Assembly: GCA_902514485.1 (NCBI GenBank)
Contig: CABXQY010000003.1
Span: 1 to 50,282, forward strand
Direction: 5' to 3'
Origin: an uncultured Candidatus Poseidoniales archaeon
Lineage (GTDB): Archaea > Thermoplasmatota > Poseidoniia > Poseidoniales > Thalassarchaeaceae
Length of the DNA: 50,282 nucleotides
Below the pieces are notes generated by a model that worked only from the letters and a program-made list of their open reading frames with translations, was not told the DNA's origin and did no database searches. This document shows positions 28,591 to 37,985 of this stretch, in pieces. Position numbers and translations under genes: made by a program. The first letter of the stretch is position 1. The number at the start of each line of letters is the position of its first letter.

Positions 28591-29637
28591 ATGGGCGAAT
28601 TTAAGGGTGGGGGAACGTCATTTCCTACGGAGATCCCGTGCCCTATTTGTGAAGGTAACAAATGTAGTGTATGTGATATGGGACCTTCATTGGAGGATAT
28701 TATTCATTGCACACATTTTGATTTGAAAGGGAAAAAATACCGTAAAAGAATATGTGAATGCGTTGAAGGAGAAATTGGCTGGACCAATAAATCAGGGAAA
28801 TGGGAGAAGCTAGGTGAAAAAACAATCAAGACCAAAGAAAGGGACTTCATCACCAAACCGGTCATTAAACAATTAAAGATAGTCCATACGACCAGATGGG
28901 AAAATAAATACAATCTTAAAAAAAGGTTCGGAAACAGAGCCCGCTCATCTTTAAGAATTAGCAAAAACGTCCTTGACATATTGAATAGCCAAACCGGTCC
29001 AGCTGGTAGAAGTGCTAGGAAACAGTTTGCACAAGGCCTTCCGGCTAGTGGAAATACGCATAGAATGCGGAGACAAATACTTCTTTTATTCCATACAGAT
29101 AGCGAATATTTACTCAGGCTTCTTGAAAGTTATTTGTCCAACCCCGAATATAGGAAAAAGATAGACTCAATAAGAGGTAAAGAAATTCACAATGTAGTCG
29201 CCCATCTACCAGTATTAGAGCGAGCAACCGATGATTTAATCGATAAAATCTTATTGAAAAAGGAAGCAACACAGTCCTCTATCGCTGAAAAAAAATTAGA
29301 ATTTTTAAAACATCCACTTTTGAAAGAGAAATCAATGTGGCGATGGAATTTATGCAGATTAATTGAACTTAGAGTTATACATAAAAAATGTCAATTAGAA
29401 TTTCCACAAGACGTAGATACAGAGACTACTGCCGACGCATATGATCGCTTGTATGGAAAAACATTTGCCATTATAACTGACAAAAATGCCAAAAATGATT
29501 CCATTGAAATGATAGAAATCCCTTTCATAGATAAGATTTCAGGCGAATGGAAAGAGAGAACCGTGGAACTAAGGCGAGATACCCAAGATAAAACCCTAGA
29601 CGAATTTGGAGATGAAGAAGAAGCAGAAGGGCCTTGA
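28591..29637 (+). CDS. Cys-rich N-terminal (putative Zn-binding) protein of unknown function
   Basis: CPICEGNKCSVCDMG...HCTHFDLKGKKYRKRICECVEG then a mostly helical, charged body; no recognised domain. Track start is GTG 28573. Confidence 0.7.
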   Translation: MGEFKGGGTSFPTEIPCPICEGNKCSVCDMGPSLEDIIHCTHFDLKGKKYRKRICECVEGEIGWTNKSGKWEKLGEKTIKTKERDFITKPVIKQLKIVHTTRWENKYNLKKRFGNRARSSLRISKNVLDILNSQTGPAGRSARKQFAQGLPASGNTHRMRRQILLLFHTDSEYLLRLLESYLSNPEYRKKIDSIRGKEIHNVVAHLPVLERATDDLIDKILLKKEATQSSIAEKKLEFLKHPLLKEKSMWRWNLCRLIELRVIHKKCQLEFPQDVDTETTADAYDRLYGKTFAIITDKNAKNDSIEMIEIPFIDKISGEWKERTVELRRDTQDKTLDEFGDEEEAEGP

Positions 29638-29686
29638 AAAGTGTACAAAGGATTAGTATTATGTATCTCATTAGTGTCGTACAACA

Positions 29687-30730
29687 ATGAGTCGTTTGAA
29701 AATCAAGGACGTTCTCAAGACAAAACGAGATAAAACAATCGCTATATTCTTAGTATCTACATTCTTGTTCTCAGTCGCTTACATCGGTATTGGATATACC
29801 GTCGCATCACAAGGGATCTCCGCAAATCCTGGTTGTGGCATGTGGGCATCTAATACACCCGATAATTGGACCACTAACGATGATTGGGAGAGTTTCGAAC
29901 CATGGAATGATTCCGAAGAGCGTATTGACATAAGAAAAAATTTCGATGTATCTAATTATCAATACCAGTATGAAAACGCTTCATTTGAACCTAGAGGCGA
30001 ATCTGGCATCACTTTACGTGGTTGGTATATAGAAATTGATCCAAATGCTCCTGTAGTTATACAAACACACGGAATGCCTCAGAATGGTAAATGCAAACCA
30101 GAGATGTTGTTGATGCAAGGATATCTTGCAGAGGCAGGAATCAATAGTCTTTCTTTCGATCTAAGAAATTATGGAGATAGCGACGTTGTAAGCGATTATG
30201 TCAGTATAGGGCAAAAAGAATACAAAGACATCCTTGGAGCTTATGATTGGTTAGTTTCTGAAAAGGGATATTCACCCGGAGAAGTTGGAATGACTGCCTT
30301 CTCACTTGGTGGTGGAGCGGCAATTGCCTTTGCAGATGAACCAGGAATAGGGGCAATGTGGCTAGATAGTGCCGTACTTGACTTCCCATTAGTCATAAAG
30401 AACGAATTAGATCGATTGGGATTCCCGTCTAGCTTCGCAGGACCAGGTGTCAGAGTTGGAGGATGGCTCGCAGGAGTCAGCCTTACTGAACGTTCACCAC
30501 TAGAAGCAGCAGATAATGCGGAAGGCCGACCAGTATTCCTTACACACGGAAAAGAAGACCCCAGAGTATCAATCGAACATTCTGAAACATTTGAGGAAAG
30601 AATGATTTCTAATGATGCTAACGTTACAACATGGTATGTTGAGCAAAGAGGACATGTAGATGCTTTATGGGGCAATTCAGAAGAATATAGCTCCAAATTA
30701 GCAGAGTTCTTCTCTAACGCCCTAGTTTAG
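29687..30730 (+). CDS. Membrane-anchored alpha/beta hydrolase
   Basis: N-terminal TM; VVIQTHGMPQNGKCKPEML, GMTAFSLGGGAAIAFAD nucleophile elbow (GxSxGG-like), C-terminal RGHVDALW His. Confidence 0.85.
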   Translation: MSRLKIKDVLKTKRDKTIAIFLVSTFLFSVAYIGIGYTVASQGISANPGCGMWASNTPDNWTTNDDWESFEPWNDSEERIDIRKNFDVSNYQYQYENASFEPRGESGITLRGWYIEIDPNAPVVIQTHGMPQNGKCKPEMLLMQGYLAEAGINSLSFDLRNYGDSDVVSDYVSIGQKEYKDILGAYDWLVSEKGYSPGEVGMTAFSLGGGAAIAFADEPGIGAMWLDSAVLDFPLVIKNELDRLGFPSSFAGPGVRVGGWLAGVSLTERSPLEAADNAEGRPVFLTHGKEDPRVSIEHSETFEERMISNDANVTTWYVEQRGHVDALWGNSEEYSSKLAEFFSNALV

Positions 30731-30739
30731 TATTCTAAG

Positions 30740-30815
30740 TGGCGCCCCGACCGGGATTTGAACCCGGGTCGCAGCCTCGACAGGGCTGCATGATAGGCCA
30801 CTACACCATCGGGGC
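30740..30815 (-). tRNA. tRNA-Asp (GTC), CCA encoded
   Basis: Reverse complement GCCCCGATGGTGTAGTGGCCTATCATGCAGCCCTGTCGAGGCTGCGACCCGGGTTCAAATCCCGGTCGGGGCGCCA; 7-bp acceptor stem, anticodon loop CTGTCGA, TTCAAAT T-loop. Confidence 0.95.
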
Positions 30816-30924
30816 AGTAACGTTACGACAAAGGTCGTGTATTTCAATCGCACTCTGCAGGGGGTTTCGAATTAGAAGTCATTTCGGGGGATAATTCATG
30901 ACCCTCTCTCTGCTGGATTAGGTT

Positions 30925-31518
30925 ATGTCAGAGGAGAAATTGGTAATCGACGTAATCGATAATGGCGGCCAATGGACTCATAGGGAATGGCGAATGCTAA
31001 GGTATCTAGGAGTTGAAACCCAAATTTTTTCAAATAAAACCCCACTTTCAGATTTAAGAAAGGTAGATGGATTAATTCTTTCAGGTGGAGCTGCAAGAGT
31101 AGGATTAACGGGAGAATTGGGTAATTGTGCAGAATTCTTAACATTAAATGTGCCAATACTAGGTATATGCGCTGGCCACCAATTTATGGCAGGATATTAT
31201 GGTGGCGAATCTCAAGAAGCCCCCCGTCCCGAATTTGGTGCCGCTACAATAGAATTGGTTGATGGCGGCGGCGAGTTATTCGCCAACACTCCCGAGAAAC
31301 AAGGAGTTTGGGAAAGTCATAATGACGAAGTAGTAAGGGCTCCCGATGGGTTCAAAATTACTGCAGTAAGTGATAATTGCGCAATTCAGGCAATGGAGAA
31401 CAAACAAAAGAATAGATTTGGCCTACAATTTCACCCAGAAGTGAATGACTCCGAGTATGGAGATAAGATTTTTGAAAACTTTGTCAATGTCTGTTTGAGG
31501 GCTCGCGACACTCAATAA
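30925..31518 (+). CDS. guaAA: GMP synthase glutamine amidotransferase subunit A (stand-alone)
   Basis: GLILSGGAARVG, PILGICAGHQFMAGYYGG (catalytic Cys), GLQFHPEVNDSEYG. Confidence 0.9.
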   Translation: MSEEKLVIDVIDNGGQWTHREWRMLRYLGVETQIFSNKTPLSDLRKVDGLILSGGAARVGLTGELGNCAEFLTLNVPILGICAGHQFMAGYYGGESQEAPRPEFGAATIELVDGGGELFANTPEKQGVWESHNDEVVRAPDGFKITAVSDNCAIQAMENKQKNRFGLQFHPEVNDSEYGDKIFENFVNVCLRARDTQ

Positions 31519-31560
31519 TTCAACCACAGATTGAAGAAGGGTGCGCTGGTCGGCCGGTTT

Positions 31561-31830
31561 ATGGCTAAGAGCGCTGAGAAACTGATACTTCACAAATGTC
31601 GTCAGTGTAACCGTACTGATAGAAGACCTTGGAGTGAAACTGATTTACCAAAGTGCAATCATTGTGAATCTACTATGGATCCTTTAGAGATTCGATATAA
31701 ATGCCTTAGATGTGGCCATTTAGCTTGGTCGGAAGCAGGATCTACGGGCAAATCTTGCAGATCATGTGGATATCGTATATTCGTAAAACCACGTAAAGGT
31801 GGTCGGCACAAGGTTCTGAAAGCAGAATAA
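31561..31830 (+). CDS. Small double zinc-ribbon protein, C-terminal half RpoP/Rpo12-like
   Basis: CRQCNRTDRRPWSETDLPKCNHC then YKCLRCGHLAWSEAGSTGKSCRSCGYRIFVKPR. Confidence 0.7.
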   Translation: MAKSAEKLILHKCRQCNRTDRRPWSETDLPKCNHCESTMDPLEIRYKCLRCGHLAWSEAGSTGKSCRSCGYRIFVKPRKGGRHKVLKAE

Positions 31831-31870
31831 GAAACGTTCAGTTCAAGACCCTCCTCTTCGAGGCTAAGAC

Positions 31871-33010
31871 GTGGCGAGTTGGCTGAGTGAACATTCCCCT
31901 CAAACATTCGAGGAGTTGGCAATACCTGAAAAGTTGCGTCAGACGTTGACTTTAGCCAGTATTTCGACAACTCCTCCTAATTTTCTGATTACTGGACCGG
32001 CAGGAGTCGGCAAGACAGCCTCTTGGAAATTGGTAGCGAGACAAATGTTAGGCCCTGGTTGGCGTTCCACCACTCATGTTTTGCAGTGTCGCGATTTAGC
32101 TAGGACAAGTGGTGCGATGGCTAAATTTGAGAATTTCTTAAGACCAGGAGGCACAGATTCTTCGGACACATTGGCAGGGAGAATGTCATTGGATGCATTT
32201 GATAGAAATATAATTTCAACAAATTCATCGGATATCGCTCCAGCGGGCAAAGAAATAGAATTGAAAGAAGGACAATTACCAGTCAGTAGATTAATTGTTT
32301 TAGAAGACGCAGACCATTTGGGACATATAAGGCAAGCCTATCTTCGTAGAATGATGGAAACAGTGGGCAACGCATCTAGGTTTATTTTAGTCGCAAGAGC
32401 ACCAAGTAGAATAATTGATGCATTGAGATCTAGAACCCAGATGATTAGAATTCCTCATACTTCGAAGCCTCAATTGATAACTACTCTTGAATCAATTTGC
32501 GTGAAGGAAAAGATACCCCCTAATGATGGAGTAATTGGAGATATAGTGTATGTTTGTGCAGGAAATCTTCGAAAATCTATATTTACGTTAGAAATGTTGA
32601 GCTCTAGGGGCCTAACTTCCGACCGAGCAGCAGTCCATAAATTAGTTCAGGCAACGACACTTCAGGCAGGGCGTCATCTGCTAGAATTAGCATTAAGAGG
32701 CAAAGTAGTGGAATGGAAATGGGAAAAACAGAATGGTAAGAATCGAAAAGTTTTGACCGGAGCAATAGCCGAGGTTGACAAGTTAATGAATGAGCATGGA
32801 TTAGATTCAGATGATGTAGTTTCTCAAATACACGATGTTGTAGTAGGAAGAAGACTTTCTATTACAGATGAACTTCGTTGTGAAATATTAGATGCATTGG
32901 CTGATTGCGATACAAATCTAAGAAATTCTATGCATGCTAGAATCCCAATAGAACATTTTCTTCACAGAGTTGCTAAGGCTGGAAGAAGCCATGGGCTGGC
33001 TTTTTCATAG
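31871..33010 (+). CDS. RFC small-subunit-like AAA+ clamp loader ATPase (divergent)
   Basis: LITGPAGVGKTASWKLVARQML Walker A; LIVLEDADHLGHIRQAYLRRMMET; ALRSRTQMIRI at sensor/Arg-finger position. Confidence 0.82.
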   Translation: MASWLSEHSPQTFEELAIPEKLRQTLTLASISTTPPNFLITGPAGVGKTASWKLVARQMLGPGWRSTTHVLQCRDLARTSGAMAKFENFLRPGGTDSSDTLAGRMSLDAFDRNIISTNSSDIAPAGKEIELKEGQLPVSRLIVLEDADHLGHIRQAYLRRMMETVGNASRFILVARAPSRIIDALRSRTQMIRIPHTSKPQLITTLESICVKEKIPPNDGVIGDIVYVCAGNLRKSIFTLEMLSSRGLTSDRAAVHKLVQATTLQAGRHLLELALRGKVVEWKWEKQNGKNRKVLTGAIAEVDKLMNEHGLDSDDVVSQIHDVVVGRRLSITDELRCEILDALADCDTNLRNSMHARIPIEHFLHRVAKAGRSHGLAFS

Positions 33011-33087
33011 TGGCGGGCGATCCAGGATTTGAACCCGGGTTCTCGGCTTAGGAGGCCAAGGTGATATCCAGACTACACTAATCGCCC
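33011..33087 (-). tRNA. tRNA-Arg (CCT), CCA encoded
   Basis: Reverse complement GGGCGATTAGTGTAGTCTGGATATCACCTTGGCCTCCTAAGCCGAGAACCCGGGTTCAAATCCTGGATCGCCCGCCA; anticodon loop CTCCTAA. Confidence 0.93.
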
Positions 33088-33192
33088 AGCCACGCGAGAG
33101 CATGTGCTTCAAGAAATGTAAGGGTGGCCAAAACTGCTTTTTTTGACATTATCTTCCGATGCCATCAAGGATATTGAATACCTCGTAGTGTC

Positions 33193-34623
33193 GTGAAGGG
33201 CTCTCAAGTAGAATTGCCAACCCCCTATGCGGCGGAACCCGAAACCAATTCAAACAAATCAAAAGCCTATTCGAAAAGGATAGCTAGAATCGATTCCCAG
33301 AGGAAATTTTGGACTAAAATTTCCACTATTAGGTACATGCCTTCAATCCGGTTTTGGTTTTCAATAGCCGCACCTGCATCGGCTGGCGTAATATTAACGA
33401 AATGGGAATACTCATCAGTCGAGGTTGCAATAATATTCTTTTCAATTCTCTCAATTCTTCTTTTACCTCCGCATTTTTCATCTTTATTTGCCAAAATGTC
33501 AGCTAGGCACCGCCTCCAATTACGAATTGAAGGATTCAAGTCAAAAGAAGCATATCCTGGCGTTGAAAGAATCCTTAATACACTTCATGAGAGAATATTA
33601 AGGGAAAGGGTAAGGCTATTCTCAGCAATTCTATCTGCTTTATCCTTATTCGCAGTGTGGGAAATCGAAACAGGATATGTATTAGGGCAAATACTAGTTA
33701 GTTTTTCAGTAATACTCGGTTTCATATCTTGGTTGAATACTTTCTATTTGGAAGGCTCGATTCCTATGCGTTCGAATAAGTTCCCCCTTCTTTCTTTGCA
33801 CGCACCTACTTTACATGAGAGTGTTTTGAATAGAGTGTTAACTGATGTTTTAGTTGCTCATTTAGATCCTGAAACTGCAGGAAGTTGGGATGATTGGACA
33901 ATGTCGTTAGAAGAAAAAGTCAGAGACGGTCATTCTCCTTCTGACGCTTTAGAACATATGTTGACTGCTTTACATTTGAACGATAGAGGATTATTAACTT
34001 CCGAGGAGATGATGAGTTCGATTAAAGAAGTATACAAAATATCAGCTTTGGATAAATTAAAAGACACCAATGTAAAAATAAATATTGTTAGTATTCAAAG
34101 CCTCTTAGCTCACACCAGAGCATGGCAACCCGGCTTGTTTCGTTTGATAGATAGATTACATGATTCATCAAAGAACGGCGAATTAATTTTGAGTGAAAAT
34201 AAATGGAGAACAGATTTAGATTTGCCTCCGCGTTCTTCTGATGGCCAATCGGACTTATTTGTTATGGTTCACAACGGGAGTGATTCTGATATGACCGTAG
34301 AAGTCGAAATAGTGACAGCTCATGGAGAACCAGAAGTTCAAACCCTTAGAGTGCCATGTAGGCGGACCAAGATTAAAGAAGTAGTAACTTTAGATGGATT
34401 ATTAGATTCAGCCTTAGTTTTGTGGATAGGTCTAGCGTGGCCTAGCACGGTATCCGGGCCGCATCCAGTACAGGTCACGATAAACGGAGATGATGGCAAT
34501 ACACTTTCTTCGACAATCGTCCAAACGACTTTGACCTCCAGTTTACATCCAGAAAGTGCAGGAGTTAGGATGGCAGATGCGGCAGAAGAAGTTCGAAGGC
34601 TGGCACTTTCCGTATCTGAATGA
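33193..34623 (+). CDS. Membrane protein of unknown function
   Basis: Two pairs of hydrophobic segments, then a soluble C-terminus with a beta-sandwich-like region (LFVMVHNGSDSDMTVEVEIVTA). Confidence 0.7.
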   Translation: MKGSQVELPTPYAAEPETNSNKSKAYSKRIARIDSQRKFWTKISTIRYMPSIRFWFSIAAPASAGVILTKWEYSSVEVAIIFFSILSILLLPPHFSSLFAKMSARHRLQLRIEGFKSKEAYPGVERILNTLHERILRERVRLFSAILSALSLFAVWEIETGYVLGQILVSFSVILGFISWLNTFYLEGSIPMRSNKFPLLSLHAPTLHESVLNRVLTDVLVAHLDPETAGSWDDWTMSLEEKVRDGHSPSDALEHMLTALHLNDRGLLTSEEMMSSIKEVYKISALDKLKDTNVKINIVSIQSLLAHTRAWQPGLFRLIDRLHDSSKNGELILSENKWRTDLDLPPRSSDGQSDLFVMVHNGSDSDMTVEVEIVTAHGEPEVQTLRVPCRRTKIKEVVTLDGLLDSALVLWIGLAWPSTVSGPHPVQVTINGDDGNTLSSTIVQTTLTSSLHPESAGVRMADAAEEVRRLALSVSE

Positions 34624-34692
34624 TTAATTTTTGGATACTGCCGGGGGCGTCATCTTCTTGAGAAGGAATCTTCTCGAAGAGTCCGAGAGAAC

Positions 34693-36108
34693 ATGGAATC
34701 TTGGGATGTTGTAATTATTGGTAGCGGTCCTGCGGCCCTTCGCGCGGCGATAGCATCTTCAGATGCAGGCACAAAACCAATTGTTATAGACAGTGGAAGT
34801 ATAGGTTCAGCAACGGGTGCAGCACCAGTTAGTGGTATTGCTATTTCTTTTGATGAAGTAGACTCAACAACTCATCGAGACGATACTATTTTACTAGGAG
34901 GCGAATCATCAGATAAATCTGTTATAGCAAGAATATGTGGGAAAGGAATTGACGTATTAGCGCAATTAGAGAATTGGGGCTTAGTACTTCAAAGACGAGA
35001 TGGCGGTTTACCATTTGCTTCGGCTGGAAGTGGCCATACCCGCCCTAGACTAGTAGGGTGTGGAGACTCGACCTCTCGAGAAGTAACAAGGATTTTAGAA
35101 GAACAAGTAATGAAAAGAGGAATAGTCCGAAGAACCGATTTACAAACATTATCTTTAGTTATGGACAATAAGCAAGTAAGAGGCATTACAGTATTAAATT
35201 CACAATCTGGCGAGGTTTTTGCAATACAAGCAAAGGCAATAATTTTGGCGACAGAGGGGTATCAAGGCCTTTGGTCAGATTTGTCCGAAGGGCCAGGGAT
35301 CGGAGCAGCACTAGCGGCCTCAGCCGGCATCAAACTCCAAGGAATGTCAAATATTCCTAAGCATCAACTGACTGTTCGGGGTACAAATCTCCATCTTCCT
35401 ATTGACATTCTCAGCGTAGGAGGGAGGTATAGGACTGAGTCCGGGCAAGACATTGCTCTTGGTGAAAATACGACAGACGAAGGCTGCGTGTTAGATTTAA
35501 GGAGTTTAGAATCAGATGCTCAAATCTGGTATGCTCAGACCATTCGAAGGGTCGAAGAAAGAACCGGATTGGATCCATTATCTGATGTCATCCCTCTCAC
35601 AGAAACGGTAGCGTTTACATTAGGGGGTGCTCCAGTTGATGATAGGGGCAGGGTTACTTTCAAGTCTGAAACTATGTGGTTCACAGGACTCTATGCAGCA
35701 GGGCGTTCTGCAAACACTGGAATGCATGGCGAAGGATATTTGTCAGGAAATTTACAATTAGAAGACCTAGTCACAGGAGAAGCAGCAGGTAGCGACGCCG
35801 GAAAATGGTCCCAAACGGTACAGTTTGGTGGCAGCGAAAAAATATCCAAAGAATTAACCAGAACATCCAAAAAAATTGATAAATATTATTCATCAAATGG
35901 TCCGTCAGTAGGCGAAATTTCAAAGAAAATTTCGGTAATAGCGAAAAATATGGGTAGTATTAACGAATCTACATTATCTGTTATTAAGGAGCTTAAAAAC
36001 ACCCAGATAGGACTGACCGATGAATCCAAGGCAATGAATACTGAACTACTAAGGGCAATACAAATTAATGCGGCATTTAGTATTCTAGAATCTGCCGCAA
36101 CAAATTGA
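34693..36108 (+). CDS. FAD-binding flavoprotein, fumarate reductase/succinate dehydrogenase flavoprotein-like
   Basis: WDVVIIGSGPAALRAAIASSDAGTKPIVIDSG, VAFTLGGAPVDDRGRV, GLYAAGRSANTGMHGEGYLSGNLQLEDLVTGEAAG. Confidence 0.78.
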   Translation: MESWDVVIIGSGPAALRAAIASSDAGTKPIVIDSGSIGSATGAAPVSGIAISFDEVDSTTHRDDTILLGGESSDKSVIARICGKGIDVLAQLENWGLVLQRRDGGLPFASAGSGHTRPRLVGCGDSTSREVTRILEEQVMKRGIVRRTDLQTLSLVMDNKQVRGITVLNSQSGEVFAIQAKAIILATEGYQGLWSDLSEGPGIGAALAASAGIKLQGMSNIPKHQLTVRGTNLHLPIDILSVGGRYRTESGQDIALGENTTDEGCVLDLRSLESDAQIWYAQTIRRVEERTGLDPLSDVIPLTETVAFTLGGAPVDDRGRVTFKSETMWFTGLYAAGRSANTGMHGEGYLSGNLQLEDLVTGEAAGSDAGKWSQTVQFGGSEKISKELTRTSKKIDKYYSSNGPSVGEISKKISVIAKNMGSINESTLSVIKELKNTQIGLTDESKAMNTELLRAIQINAAFSILESAATN

Positions 36109-36131
36109 TTTTTATCAATTGAGGTAAATAA

Positions 36132-36425
36132 ATGCGTTTTTTCAATATCACAGGTATCGCAGAAAGCGGTTCAGCAATTAGCTTATTCTTCATTGCCATG
36201 CCATTGAAATATATTGGTGGAAATGAAATTTTAGTCGAAATCATAGGGCCAATCCACGGACTTCTTTGGATAAGTTATATTGCTCTGCTTGGCATAGGAT
36301 ATATTCGAAAAGAATGGAATATTCGTGCTTTGGTTTTAGGCGGTTTCCTGTCAATTTTACCTGGAGGCCCCATTTGGCTAGAACGTCGAATTCGAAATGA
36401 AGAGTATCCCTCCTCAATCTCTTAA
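36132..36425 (+). CDS. DUF3817-like small membrane protein
   Basis: FNITGIAESGSAISLFFIAMPLKYIGG...GPIHGLLWISYI...LPGGPIWLERRI. Confidence 0.75.
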   Translation: MRFFNITGIAESGSAISLFFIAMPLKYIGGNEILVEIIGPIHGLLWISYIALLGIGYIRKEWNIRALVLGGFLSILPGGPIWLERRIRNEEYPSSIS

Positions 36426-36477
36426 AAACCAAATAAGTAACCGGTGTATTCTCAACTAGACACCAATTCGACAGTGC

Positions 36478-37971
36478 GTGGTAGACTCTAGCAGCGCCCC
36501 GGAAATCCTTCCTGAATTATCTGCTGCCGCACATAATTTTAACCGAAAAAAGTTAGAAAAAGCTCCATACAGTCTCGATGGGACCCATCCTGGGAACTTC
36601 TTTTTTGGGCAATTATTTCGAATAATGATTTCTTCAGGGCTTTCAATAATATTTCGAACATTTGAATCAGATAAGATCCCTCCAAATTCAGGTGGTAGAA
36701 TCTCTGTAGCAACTCATATCAATGGCTTAGTAGACGCAGGTGTGATGATTAAGACACAAAAAAAACGGATAATCTCCCTCGGCCGACATGACTTAATCAC
36801 AGGCCCTATTATAGGGTGGTGGTCACGTAGAAATGGCGCACAACCAGTTTTAAGAAAGGCAGAGATAGAGGCCGGATTAACTGATCCCGAATTTGCTAGA
36901 AAAATTAATGATAGAAGTATGCTAACAATTGCTAATTGTTTAGCCGGAGGGCATGGAGCAGTAATAATGCCTGAAGGCAAATCCCATCAAGATTCAAAAT
37001 TACATGCATTAAGAACGGGAGCTGCTCGTGCGGCGTTAGTTGCAGCAGCAATAGCCAATGAGAGAGGAAATCCTCCACCAGTAATTCAACCAACGGGACT
37101 TCATTGGAAAACTCATTACTGGTTCAGAACTGGTTGTTTTGTAGAATATTCCAAGCCAATTGATATAAAATTAGTTTTCGATAAGCAGGAATCAACTAGA
37201 TTAGCATCAGGAGAATGGATTGAGCCTCCCGCTTCGGCTGTTCATGATTTGAAAGACCAAATGTTCAGTGCAATTTCTCCTTTAACTCCCGATTCTCCCG
37301 ATTGGGAAACATTTAGGGCGTTGAAACTACTTGCCAATCTTAAGGCTATAAATAATCAAAAACGCTTTACAACCCTTCGTGAAGAAGTACTTTCGACAAG
37401 AAATATAAGGGACGATAATAAGGCGAATTCTAATTTTGAAAGAATACTCCCTGAAGCTATCGAAGCAGCCGAAATTCTTCATTCAAACAATCTTGATTGT
37501 AGCTCGATAGGGGCGGATTACAAACTTAGAAAGTTGAATTTTAAATCTCGAATTAATGCATTAATAGGGTTATTATTGATGTCCTTTACACTAATACCAA
37601 GCATCATAGGTTCTGGGATACAGTCGGCTCTTGCCCGTTATATGGCAGAAAAAAGTGACGAAGGCCAAGATGCTAGGACAACATATTTCTTCTTAGCAGG
37701 AATATTTTCGCCTGTCTTTTTTTGGCCATTTGTATCTGTCTTAGCAGTCTCTCTTTCCGATTTAACTTTACTCTCTATCTCAGGTATTTTTGTTGCTGTA
37801 GGCATTATTCTTAGTTTCTACATTTCATCATTAATATTTTTACTAGGCTACGACCTTTGGTCGGATTATGCCACGGCTCGAGTCAGAGCTAAATTATCTG
37901 AATCCGAAGATGGTACAAGATTTGAATTATTGATGAAAAATTTGAATTCACAATTAGGACTTCTCATATAG
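36478..37971 (+). CDS. PlsC/GPAT-type glycerophospholipid acyltransferase with C-terminal TM region
   Basis: THINGLVDAGVMI (H-x5-D-type block I) and MPEGKSHQDSKLHALRTGAARAAL (PEGxSH...L..G.AR block). Starts at a GTG in the track. Confidence 0.8.
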   Translation: MVDSSSAPEILPELSAAAHNFNRKKLEKAPYSLDGTHPGNFFFGQLFRIMISSGLSIIFRTFESDKIPPNSGGRISVATHINGLVDAGVMIKTQKKRIISLGRHDLITGPIIGWWSRRNGAQPVLRKAEIEAGLTDPEFARKINDRSMLTIANCLAGGHGAVIMPEGKSHQDSKLHALRTGAARAALVAAAIANERGNPPPVIQPTGLHWKTHYWFRTGCFVEYSKPIDIKLVFDKQESTRLASGEWIEPPASAVHDLKDQMFSAISPLTPDSPDWETFRALKLLANLKAINNQKRFTTLREEVLSTRNIRDDNKANSNFERILPEAIEAAEILHSNNLDCSSIGADYKLRKLNFKSRINALIGLLLMSFTLIPSIIGSGIQSALARYMAEKSDEGQDARTTYFFLAGIFSPVFFWPFVSVLAVSLSDLTLLSISGIFVAVGIILSFYISSLIFLLGYDLWSDYATARVRAKLSESEDGTRFELLMKNLNSQLGLLI

Positions 37972-37985
37972 GGCGGCGGTAATCA

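Noticed and set aside
26141-29637. Classical defence island or prophage
   Set aside because: No integrase, nuclease, RM, toxin-antitoxin or phage structural motifs were recognised; the cluster stays of unknown function rather than being labelled defence.
30817-30826. Perfect 10-bp palindrome GTAACGTTAC just upstream of tRNA-Asp
   Set aside because: Short enough to occur by chance in 50 kb; no second copy was noted near tRNA-Arg, so not pursued as an element.
30740-33087. tRNA-flanked interval as an integrated mobile element
   Set aside because: Genes between the two tRNAs (guaAA, zinc ribbon, RFC-like) look like core archaeal genes; no integrase or direct repeats seen.
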